A DNA stretch of 13,204 nucleotides, taken from assembly GCA_964444795.1 (NCBI GenBank), contig CAYUIQ010000240.1, positions 1-13,204 of the forward strand, read 5' to 3'. This stretch comes from JABMRP01 sp964444795. Lineage in GTDB: Bacteria > Planctomycetota > Planctomycetia > Pirellulales > Thermoguttaceae. How positions within the stretch are numbered: position 1 is the first letter of the stretch; the number at the start of each line of letters is the position of its first letter. Both the position numbers and the translations under genes were made by a program. The notes beneath the pieces were generated by a model. It did not search any database, was not told the DNA's origin, and saw nothing but the letters and a program-made list of their open reading frames with translations. This document shows positions 7,151-13,204 of the stretch, piece by piece.

Positions 7151-7160
7151 TTGACCGGAC
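7142..7160. terminator. Stem-loop between the convergent GH95-like and ceramidase-like genes
   Basis: GTCCGGT (7142-7148), loop GATTG, ACCGGAC (7154-7160): a perfect 7-bp GC-rich stem that overlaps the GH95-like stop codon and is followed by GTGTTT. It sits in the 27-bp convergent gap and could serve both directions. The T-run is short, so its strength is uncertain. Confidence 0.6.
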
Positions 7161-7177
7161 GTGTTTGGGCATCCCGT

Positions 7178-8734
7178 TCACAACCGGCGGATTATCTCGT
7201 TGGCCTTTTTCTCGTAAATCCGCTGCCATTCGGGTGCCAAGAGACAGTCGCTATCCTCTTGAGCCCCGCCCACATTCCTAAGCTGCTCGGCGGTTGGCGC
7301 GTAGTAGATATAGCCGTTGGTATAGCCGCCGACAAAGGTCCGCTGGTGGGGAGCCATCTGCTTGACGTTGAGCCCGATTTGCACCGACAGTTCTCCGGGA
7401 AACGTGACCAGCACAAAATCGCCGATCCTCAGCCCGAGCACCTCGACGTCGATTGTTGGCTCCGCGGCGGCGGCGTTGTCGGCTTGGTGCTTCCGCAGCA
7501 ACGTCAGGTTGGCTTGGATTCTCGTCAGTTCCTCCATCGTATGGATGTTGCGGATGTACTGCTCCATGTTCCTCCGGTTCTCGGCGTCCAACTTGCGCAA
7601 GTCATCTCGTCCCATCGCTTCGTCGTGAAGATACCGGTGGGAAGAGTATGACGGGAACTCGGCGGACAGATTGTATTTCACGAACAAAGGGATAAACGTC
7701 TTCAGGTTGAGGCTTGTTCCTCGCAAGGATCGAAGCAGCCTCGTCTGCTCGGCTTCCATCTCGACGATACGTTGGGCCAAATCGGCTCTCGGCAGTTGGA
7801 CGACCTCATTGAGGATCCTCAGCCGGCCGTCTTCTTTGGTTTGCACCTTTCTTAATGCGCGCAAGGTGCTCAGCCCCAGCATGTTTCCCAACGGCTCGGC
7901 GCTTCGCGGATGGTCGACATCCTTGTACCAAACGGGATTGATGTCCCCGGCGCATCCTTGCAGAAACAGAGCGATCGAGCCCTCGCCCAAATTGTCTTCG
8001 ATCACTCGGGAAGCAAACCCCGTAATGTCCGCGGTGTTTCCGCCGCTGGGGACTCCCTGGATGGGATGGCAGGCGAAGTTGTAAACAACCGCCAGGGTCC
8101 GCCCGTCGGTCCGGTCCAGCCGGAGAACGCCGATTTCCGGATCCACCGGGCCCACTTCGGCGACCTCTTCGTCGGGTGGAAGCGAGTACGCGTGGCGGAC
8201 GTCCGCCTCTCGGCCGTTCTTCAGCTTCAGTCGGCGGTTCTCCATGATCCGATCCTCGTGTCCGCTGCCGGCGCCGACCTTCACCGCAACCATGTTCCGC
8301 GAGGCTTCCTTCACCGCCTGGAAAGTCCGCTCATCGACATCCGCACACACAACTCCGTGGCAATGACTGGCACTGACCAGGACATGCGACGGCGGAATAT
8401 CGAATTCCTTCCGCAGACGAGAACGGACGTTGGGCAGATAGTCGTTCTTGATGCGGCCGATCTCGCCGATCGCAACGGCATCGACGGTGATCATCACCAC
8501 GGTCGTCGCGTCATCCTTCAGGACAAGCGCTTTGACAAACAGGGGATCGTTGACCGGTCCCGCCTCCCTGTCGGTAATGTCGACTTTGGCGACCCCCGCC
8601 GAAAGCCCCGCCGCCCGGGCAGTGCCGGCCGGGTGCAAGCCGACCGCCACCAGCAGCAGCCCGAGGATCAGCCCCAGCGGCATCCCGCCACGAGCCGGTT
8701 CGGCGGTGAACGAAGAACGGTGGATGCGGTTCAT
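7178..8734 (-). CDS. Neutral/alkaline ceramidase N-terminal-domain family protein, exported; activity uncertain
   Basis: A 518-aa protein with a long signal peptide or N-terminal anchor (hydrophobic 18-33, Ala-rich cleavage region 38-43). The neutral ceramidase fold follows: GVAKVDIT (47-54), SHCHG (123-127), YNFACHP (218-224), QGCAGDINP (259-267), TFPGEL (444-449) and GYTNGYIYYAPT (470-481). Zinc ligands His124/126, His223, Glu448 and a late Tyr can be seen. In proven ceramidases the GDxSPN motif carries the catalytic Ser; here GDINPV has Asn266 instead, so amidase action on ceramide is doubtful and another hydrolase role is possible. A helical, charged insert at about 315-420 is predicted to form a coiled coil, and the C-terminal immunoglobulin-like domain of classical ceramidases is missing. 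The ATG at 8734 has GGGAGA six bases upstream. It converges on the GH95-like gene. The substrate is unknown; the setting suggests glycan or glycolipid metabolism. Confidence 0.85.
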   Translation of the reverse strand: MNRIHRSSFTAEPARGGMPLGLILGLLLVAVGLHPAGTARAAGLSAGVAKVDITDREAGPVNDPLFVKALVLKDDATTVVMITVDAVAIGEIGRIKNDYLPNVRSRLRKEFDIPPSHVLVSASHCHGVVCADVDERTFQAVKEASRNMVAVKVGAGSGHEDRIMENRRLKLKNGREADVRHAYSLPPDEEVAEVGPVDPEIGVLRLDRTDGRTLAVVYNFACHPIQGVPSGGNTADITGFASRVIEDNLGEGSIALFLQGCAGDINPVWYKDVDHPRSAEPLGNMLGLSTLRALRKVQTKEDGRLRILNEVVQLPRADLAQRIVEMEAEQTRLLRSLRGTSLNLKTFIPLFVKYNLSAEFPSYSSHRYLHDEAMGRDDLRKLDAENRRNMEQYIRNIHTMEELTRIQANLTLLRKHQADNAAAAEPTIDVEVLGLRIGDFVLVTFPGELSVQIGLNVKQMAPHQRTFVGGYTNGYIYYAPTAEQLRNVGGAQEDSDCLLAPEWQRIYEKKANEIIRRL

Positions 8735-8890
8735 GGTATCTCTCCCATGGATCGGGTGTGGCTTTCTCCTCTTGGTCCCATCTTGTCGAACGGAACGGGC
8801 GGGAAACCTGGCAGGCGCTTGTACATTCTACCGCTCCCCAGGAAGACCATCAAATGCCGCACCGTCGGCGGTTCGCCGAAACGCGCCGGG

Positions 8891-9082
8891 ATTGCACGCG
8901 ACGGCCGCTTCACCTATCTTGGAATGGGTGACACGGAGAAAGCGGCAAACGTCACGCTCATTCCCTACTACGCCTGGGACAATCGCGGCGAGCGATCGAT
9001 GGTCGTCTGGATGCCCCGCAACGAGGAGCTTGCCCGGACGAGTATGATCAGTAACCTTCAGAAACGAAAACAAGGTAGATGA
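8891..9082 (+). pseudogene. C-terminal remnant of a GH127-type (beta-L-arabinofuranosidase family) glycosidase
   Basis: The open frame ending with TGA at 9080-9082 encodes RFTYLGMGD and then VTLIPYYAWDNRG, ending in SMVVWMPR. The block IPYYAWxNRG followed by VW(L/I/M)P is the conserved C-terminal end of GH127/DUF1680 proteins, which are normally 600 residues or more. Recognisable homology begins at about 8906. Upstream in this frame (an ATG at 8747) there is no ribosome site, and the sequence runs into the opposite-strand ceramidase-like gene. The 5' nine-tenths of the gene is therefore missing and no function is expected. The stop codon is one base before the ThuA start, so the complete ancestor and the ThuA gene probably formed a coupled operon. 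Confidence 0.72.
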
Positions 9083-9083
9083 T

Positions 9084-10142
9084 ATGGCCTGCAAACTGAA
9101 ACGAAACATCCTCTCCAGTATCTCCAGACGCTTCCTGCCGATCCTTCTCATCGCATCAACGATTCCATGCGCCGCGGCTTCGCACCCCGTGCCCGAGAGT
9201 CCGCTCTGGCTGACCTATCAGGGTGCGGATGGCCCGGGCAACGGCAAGCATATCGTCTTAATTGCCGCCGATCAGGAATACCGCAGCGAGCAATCGATGC
9301 CGATGCTGGCCAGCATTCTTGCCAAAAGGCACGGCTTTGATTGCACCGTCCTTTTTTCCGTAAACGAGAAGGGCGAGGCCGACCCGACGATGAAGATCCG
9401 TTGGGAAGACAAGAACGTGACTCACAACATCCCCGGCTTGGAACACCTCGGGAAGGCCGATCTGCTGATTCTCTTCAGCCGGCTGATCACGCTGCCGGAC
9501 GAACAGATCCAACACATCGTCGACTATCTCGATTCGGGAAAGCCGGTGATCGGCATACGCACGGCCAATCACGGCTTCTTGCATTTCCCCTACGAGATCA
9601 ACGGAACGAAAGTTCGCTTCGGCGACGATGTTCTGGGGGGGGCTTTTCGCGGTCATCACGGTAATTGGCACGCGGATTCGACCCGAGGCATCCTCGTCGA
9701 AGCGGCGAAGGACCATCCCATCCTCCGCGGCGTCACGGATATCTGGGGGCCGTCGGATGTGTATCGGACCTACCCCAAGGATAAGAGTCTGCCGGCCGAG
9801 TGCCAGGCCCTGGTCCACGGACAGCCGCTGCTGGGCCGCAACCACGACGACGGAGTCAACGAGGAGAAAGAACCGTTGCCGGTCGCCTGGACGAAAACCT
9901 GGACCGGCTCCACGGGCAAAACGGCCCGCGTGTTCCACGTGACGATGGGGAGCGCCAAAGACTACCAGAGTGCCGGGCTGCGCCGCCTCACGATCAACGC
10001 CGCCTACTGGTGTCTGCACATGGAAGAGAAGATCTCAGCCGACCGAAGTGTTGACTATGTCGGCGAGTACAAGCCGTTGGCCAGCGGCTTTCAATACGAC
10101 AAGTTGAACGTGGTACCAAGAAAACCGGCCGCCTTCAGGTAA
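9084..10142 (+). CDS. Exported ThuA-domain protein
   Basis: A 352-aa protein of the ThuA-like (trehalose utilisation) fold, a class I glutamine amidotransferase-like fold whose biochemical role is mostly unproven. A signal peptide spans about 1-33 (basic MACKLKR...SRR, hydrophobic 17-27, cleavage near AAS/HP). Family marks are HIVLIAADQEYRSE (56-69), KADLLILFSR (124-133), GKPVIGIRTANHGF (152-165), GAFRGHHGNWH (186-196) and HPILRGV (211-217). FHVTMGS in the C-terminal part is typical too. The ATG at 9084 has AAGG eight bases upstream and lies one base after the GH127 remnant's stop codon. ThuA proteins are very common beside sugar oxidoreductases and glycosidases in Planctomycetota, so a part in sugar processing is likely. 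It is the only intact gene between the two remnants. Confidence 0.9.
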   Translation: MACKLKRNILSSISRRFLPILLIASTIPCAAASHPVPESPLWLTYQGADGPGNGKHIVLIAADQEYRSEQSMPMLASILAKRHGFDCTVLFSVNEKGEADPTMKIRWEDKNVTHNIPGLEHLGKADLLILFSRLITLPDEQIQHIVDYLDSGKPVIGIRTANHGFLHFPYEINGTKVRFGDDVLGGAFRGHHGNWHADSTRGILVEAAKDHPILRGVTDIWGPSDVYRTYPKDKSLPAECQALVHGQPLLGRNHDDGVNEEKEPLPVAWTKTWTGSTGKTARVFHVTMGSAKDYQSAGLRRLTINAAYWCLHMEEKISADRSVDYVGEYKPLASGFQYDKLNVVPRKPAAFR

Positions 10143-10153
10143 TACGCTCCTTC

Positions 10154-10168
10154 GGAAGAAGATCTTCC
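10154..10168. terminator. Short hairpin after the ThuA gene
   Basis: GGAAGA (10154-10159), loop AGA, TCTTCC (10163-10168) lies in the 37-bp gap between the ThuA stop and the convergent remnant's stop. There is no T-run, so termination is only possible, not shown. The centre also reads as the palindrome GAAGATCTTC. Confidence 0.35.
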
Positions 10169-10179
10169 ACCGGCTGGTG

Positions 10180-10605
10180 CTACTCGCCGGCGCGCATCGG
10201 CGGCGCGCCGCCACGAGCAACGTTGAGAACTTCGCCGGTCGTGTCGTTGTAGGCCTCCCATGCGCGAATGCACGGATTTCCGCCGTCTGTCTTGACGATC
10301 AACAGCCGCACCTTCTTTGTCGTCCGGCCGACGATCGGGGCCATGAATTCGGCGCCGATGGACCGGCCGTTGAAACAACCGACCCATCGCGAGTTCTTGT
10401 CGTCCCAACACTCGATGACATAGCGGATAACCGACGAGGACGGGTCCTCTTGGATCTTGAATTCATTGATCGTGGTGGGCTCGGCGAAATCGATCTGGAG
10501 CCACTGGTCCGCCGGCGACGCGGCCTTCCATGAGGTGGCCGCATTGCCGTCGATGGCCTTGGCCGCCTCACTGCCCGCCTCCCGCGAGGACGCTGAAGCG
10601 GTTTC
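10180..10605 (-). pseudogene. Orphan C-terminal F5/8 type C (discoidin) domain, remnant of an exported glycan enzyme
   Basis: The minus strand carries a 141-codon open stretch with no start codon, bounded upstream by an in-frame TGA (10606-10608) and ending at TAG (10180-10182). Its translation runs TASASSREAGSEAAKAIDGN, then AATSWKAASPADQWLQIDF, then INEFKIQEDP, VIRYVIECWDD, RTTKKVRLLIV and PCIRAWEAYND. This is the full pattern of a sugar-binding F5/8 type C domain: ASS, AIDG, TxW, QWLQIDF, a strand with Y-x-I-E, and KxVRLxI. Such domains commonly end alpha-L-fucosidases (GH29) and other secreted glycosidases. The first in-frame ATG lies well inside the domain, so this is a 3' remnant and not a small gene. 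The catalytic part is gone; the carB leader begins immediately beyond it. The parent gene cannot be named. Confidence 0.75.
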
Positions 10606-10825
10606 TCAATGCGGAGGGGCCCCGGTTCACAGTGTAATCGAGTTGTGTTAGCGTTACTAATGCCTCCTTTGTTCTCGCTAATGATATCCAGTGAGTCCTC
10701 GGGAGCCCGAGCTACGACCGACTCCCCCAACGGAGATTTTCCCCAGCGAATATTCGCAAAACGTTGGGTAGTAAGGAGTTGCTGCCGAGTCAATTCATCG
10801 AAACCGTGTGAAGGAGCCACCAGCC
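10606..10825 (+). promoter_or_regulatory. carB 5' leader with serial inverted repeats
   Basis: This 220-bp gap must hold the carB promoter. It contains four inverted repeats: TTAGCG/CGCTAA (10648-10653/10676-10681), CTCGG/CCGAG around a GAGC loop (10698-10711), CCCAACG/CGTTGGG (10726-10732/10762-10768), and the 12-bp palindrome GCGAATATTCGC (10746-10757), which sits inside the third repeat. The layout could be a structured leader RNA or an operator region answering to pyrimidine or arginine supply. No known riboswitch class is recognised, and no clear -35/-10 pair was found by eye. Confidence 0.45.
10811..10816 (+). promoter_or_regulatory. Shine-Dalgarno deciding the carB GTG start
   Basis: AAGGAG lies nine bases before GTG at 10826. 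The residues that follow (PKRDDINKVMIIGSGP) match the normal N-terminus of CarB, so GTG is the start and not the ATG ten codons later. Confidence 0.88.
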
Positions 10826-13204
10826 GTGCCAAAACGAGACGACATCAACAAGGTGATGATCATCGGTTCCGGGCCGATCGTCATCGGTCAGGCGTGTGAA
10901 TTCGACTATTCGGGCACCCAGGCGTGCAAGGCGCTGCGGAGCTTGGGCTACCAGATTGTGCTGGCCAATTCCAATCCGGCAACGATCATGACGGATCCTG
11001 GCACGGCCGACGTGACGTATGTCGAGCCGCTCAATCTTCGAACGATGACCGAAATCGTCGCTCGGGAGAAGCCCGACGCCCTGTTGCCCAATCTGGGTGG
11101 ACAATCCGGGTTGAACCTGTCGTCGGAGTTGGCCCAGGCCGGTGTTTTGGAGGAACACGGAGTCCAAATCATCGGTGTCCAAGTCGACGCCATCAAACGT
11201 GGCGAGGATCGCCAGGCATTCAAAGACACGATGAATCGGCTGGGCATTGAAATGCCCCAGAGCAAGATTGCCAATAGCCTGGAGGAGGCCGAGGTAGCCA
11301 TTGAGGAGATCGGTTTGCCTTGCGTCATTCGGCCGGCTTACACGATGGGTGGCACGGGCGGCGGACTGGTCTACAACATGGAAGAGTTTCGCACCGTCGC
11401 CAAGCGGGGGTTGGCCGCCAGTCTGGTCGGGCAGATCCTCGTCGAGGAATCGGTCCTCGGCTGGGAGGAACTCGAACTCGAGGTCGTGCGTGACGCCAAG
11501 AACCAGATGATTACCGTCTGCTTCATCGAGAACGTCGACGCGATGGGCGTTCACACCGGCGACTCCTATTGCACGGCCCCCATGTTGACCATCGACGCGA
11601 AACTCCAGCAGCGTCTGCAGAAATACTCCTACGACATCGTCGAGGCGATCCAGGTGATCGGCGGCACGAACATCCAGTTCGCCCACGACCCGAAGACCGG
11701 ACGCGTGGTGGTCATCGAGATCAATCCGCGGACCTCGCGCAGTTCGGCACTGGCCTCCAAGGCGACCGGTTTTCCAATCGCCTATGTCTCGTCGCTTCTG
11801 GCGGGCGGACTCACGATGGACGAGATTCCCTACTGGCGCGACGGCACGCTGGAGAAGTACACGCCTTCGGGCGATTACGTTGTCGTGAAATTCGCCCGGT
11901 GGGCCTTCGAGAAATTCGAGGGACTGGAAGATAAGCTGGGCACGCAGATGCGGGCCGTGGGCGAAGTGATGAGCCTGGGGAAGAACTACAAGGAGTCGCT
12001 GCATAAGGCGATCCGTTCGCTGGAGAGCGGGCGTTCGGGCTTGGGATTTGCCAAGGATTTCAACGAGCGGCCGCTGGAAGAGTTGATCGGCATGTTGGCC
12101 GAGGCGTCCTCCGAGCGGCAATTCATCATGTACGAGGCGATCCGCAAAGGCGCCAGTGTGGAAACCCTCTACGAGTTGACCCACATCAAGCCCTGGTTCA
12201 TCGGGCAAATGAAGGAATTGGTGGAGTTGGAGGAGGAAATTCTCCAACACAAGGGCGGTAGACTTCCCGACGAACTATTGACCCGCGCCAAGAAAGACGG
12301 TTTCGCCGACAAGTACCTCGCCCAGTTGCTGGGCGTGGCGGAGAAGGAGATCCGCGAGAATCGCACGGCCTTGGGCGTGGTCGAGGGCTGGCATGCGGTG
12401 CCCGTCAGCGGTGTGGACAACGCGGCTTATTACTACTCGACCTACAACGCTCCCGATGAGACCGAAGTGTCACCCAACCGCAAGGTGATGGTGCTGGGTG
12501 GAGGCCCCAACCGGATCGGGCAGGGGATCGAGTTCGACTACTGCTGTGTCCACGCGGCCTTCGCGCTTCGCGACGAGGGGCTCGAGTCGATCATGGTCAA
12601 CTGCAATCCCGAAACCGTATCGACCGACTACGATACCTCGAACAAGCTCTACTTCGAGCCGCTGACCGTGGAAGACGTCCTGCAGATCTACGCCAAGGAG
12701 AAGCCCATGGGCGCGATCTGCCAGTTCGGCGGGCAGACGCCGCTGAACATCGCGGCCGAGCTCGAAGAGGCCGGTGTGAAGATCCTCGGCACCACGCCCG
12801 AGACCATTGACCTAGCCGAGGACCGCGACCAGTTCCGCAAGATGATGGACCGGCTCGGCATCCCCATGGCCGAGAGCGGCATGGCCAGCGACATCGACCA
12901 GGCCCTGGCGATTGCCGAGCAGATCGGCTACCCGCTGATCGTGCGACCGTCTTACGTCCTCGGCGGCCGCGGCATGGAGATCGTCTACGACGAAGAGATG
13001 CTGCGCAGCTACGTCTCCGCCGCTGTTGGGGTCACTCCGGATCGGCCGATTCTCATCGACCGTTACCTGGAAGACGCCACCGAGGCCGAAGCCGACGCCA
13101 TCGCCGACGGCACCGACGCCTTTGTCCCGGCCGTAATGGAACACATCGAGCAAGCCGGCATTCACTCCGGCGACTCCGCGTGCGCCATCCCGCCGACCTC
13201 CATT
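10826..13204 (+). CDS. carB: Carbamoyl-phosphate synthase large subunit (partial, C-terminal end beyond the window)
   Basis: The first 793 codons of CarB (about 1070 residues in the family) run open to the window edge. CarB makes carbamoyl phosphate from bicarbonate, two ATP and ammonia supplied by CarA, for pyrimidine and arginine synthesis in the cytoplasm. First half: GSGPIVIGQACEFDYSGTQ (14-32), NLGGQSGLN (89-97), ATP-grasp IRPAYTMGGTGGG (168-180) and EINPRTSRSSALASKATG (298-315). The oligomerisation region follows from about residue 400. The second half repeats the pattern: GGGPNRIGQGIEFDYCC, NCNPETVSTDYDTSN, QFGGQTPLN, VRPSYVLGGRGMEIVY and HSGDSACAIPP at the edge. The start is GTG at 10826, with AAGGAG nine bases upstream. 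No carA lies upstream; the preceding gene is a broken remnant on the other strand. No frameshift or lost catalytic residue was seen in the visible part. Confidence 0.97.
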   Translation, partial: MPKRDDINKVMIIGSGPIVIGQACEFDYSGTQACKALRSLGYQIVLANSNPATIMTDPGTADVTYVEPLNLRTMTEIVAREKPDALLPNLGGQSGLNLSSELAQAGVLEEHGVQIIGVQVDAIKRGEDRQAFKDTMNRLGIEMPQSKIANSLEEAEVAIEEIGLPCVIRPAYTMGGTGGGLVYNMEEFRTVAKRGLAASLVGQILVEESVLGWEELELEVVRDAKNQMITVCFIENVDAMGVHTGDSYCTAPMLTIDAKLQQRLQKYSYDIVEAIQVIGGTNIQFAHDPKTGRVVVIEINPRTSRSSALASKATGFPIAYVSSLLAGGLTMDEIPYWRDGTLEKYTPSGDYVVVKFARWAFEKFEGLEDKLGTQMRAVGEVMSLGKNYKESLHKAIRSLESGRSGLGFAKDFNERPLEELIGMLAEASSERQFIMYEAIRKGASVETLYELTHIKPWFIGQMKELVELEEEILQHKGGRLPDELLTRAKKDGFADKYLAQLLGVAEKEIRENRTALGVVEGWHAVPVSGVDNAAYYYSTYNAPDETEVSPNRKVMVLGGGPNRIGQGIEFDYCCVHAAFALRDEGLESIMVNCNPETVSTDYDTSNKLYFEPLTVEDVLQIYAKEKPMGAICQFGGQTPLNIAAELEEAGVKILGTTPETIDLAEDRDQFRKMMDRLGIPMAESGMASDIDQALAIAEQIGYPLIVRPSYVLGGRGMEIVYDEEMLRSYVSAAVGVTPDRPILIDRYLEDATEAEADAIADGTDAFVPAVMEHIEQAGIHSGDSACAIPPTSI

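Noticed and set aside
7910..8890. Plus-strand open frame opposite the ceramidase-like gene that runs into the GH127 tail
   Set aside because: Before about 8890 the translation has no GH127 similarity and is antisense to the ceramidase-like gene; only the tail after about 8900 is meaningful.
10299..10832. 177-codon minus-strand frame upstream of carB
   Set aside because: It is out of frame with the F5/8C domain on the same strand and its translation is low-complexity Arg/Ser/Pro; the discoidin frame explains the region better.
10790..12250. Long open frame (486 codons) on the minus strand inside carB
   Set aside because: It is antisense to clearly conserved carB motifs; the Arg/His/Gln-rich translation is typical of a frame mirrored from a GC-rich gene and shows no family signature.

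Overview
The window most resembles a chromosomal segment of a planctomycete-like bacterium (Planctomycetota, possibly Pirellulales; this is inferred from gene content, not proven). The reasons are a GC-rich sequence, an exported sulfatase of the type these bacteria amplify, a secreted ThuA-domain protein, a neutral-ceramidase-like exported protein, a GH95-like glycosidase, an ECF sigma factor paired with a one-pass membrane protein, and a carB with no carA upstream.

Layout. Positions 84-1061 (minus) hold an ECF sigma factor (TTG start, strong Shine-Dalgarno) followed by a small one-pass membrane protein, probably its regulator or a signalling partner. Positions 1192-4235 (minus) hold three catabolic genes in the order sulfatase, COG3618-type amidohydrolase/lactonase, RraA-like aldolase; the last two are separated by one base and are very likely translationally coupled. 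A 269-bp divergent control region with a recognisable sigma-70 promoter separates the sulfatase from a large exported GH95-like glycosidase (4505-7150, plus). That gene ends in a stem-loop and converges on a neutral-ceramidase-like gene (7178-8734, minus).

Next comes a ThuA-domain gene (9084-10142, plus) lying between two gene remnants. Upstream, one base from its start codon, is the C-terminal tail of a GH127-type glycosidase with no 5' part. Downstream, converging on it, is the C-terminal F5/8 type C (discoidin) domain of another lost gene, with an in-frame stop ahead of it and no usable start. The stretch from about 8900 to 10605 therefore looks like a block cut from another carbohydrate locus, with a broken gene at each end. 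The window closes with the first 793 codons of carB (GTG start at 10826), preceded by a 220-bp leader rich in inverted repeats.

How the genes may work together. The exported sulfatase and GH95-like enzyme would remove sulfate and sugar residues from a sulfated glycan outside the cytoplasm. The cytoplasmic lactonase-like and RraA-like enzymes fit the later steps of non-phosphorylative (oxidative) breakdown of the released sugar, with L-fucose-like sugars the best guess because both the GH95 and COG3618 families include fucose-acting members. This is inference; no sugar dehydrogenase, dehydratase or transporter is present here. carB is a housekeeping gene and marks the end of the accessory region. 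No tRNA, rRNA, CRISPR array, transposase or integrase was seen.
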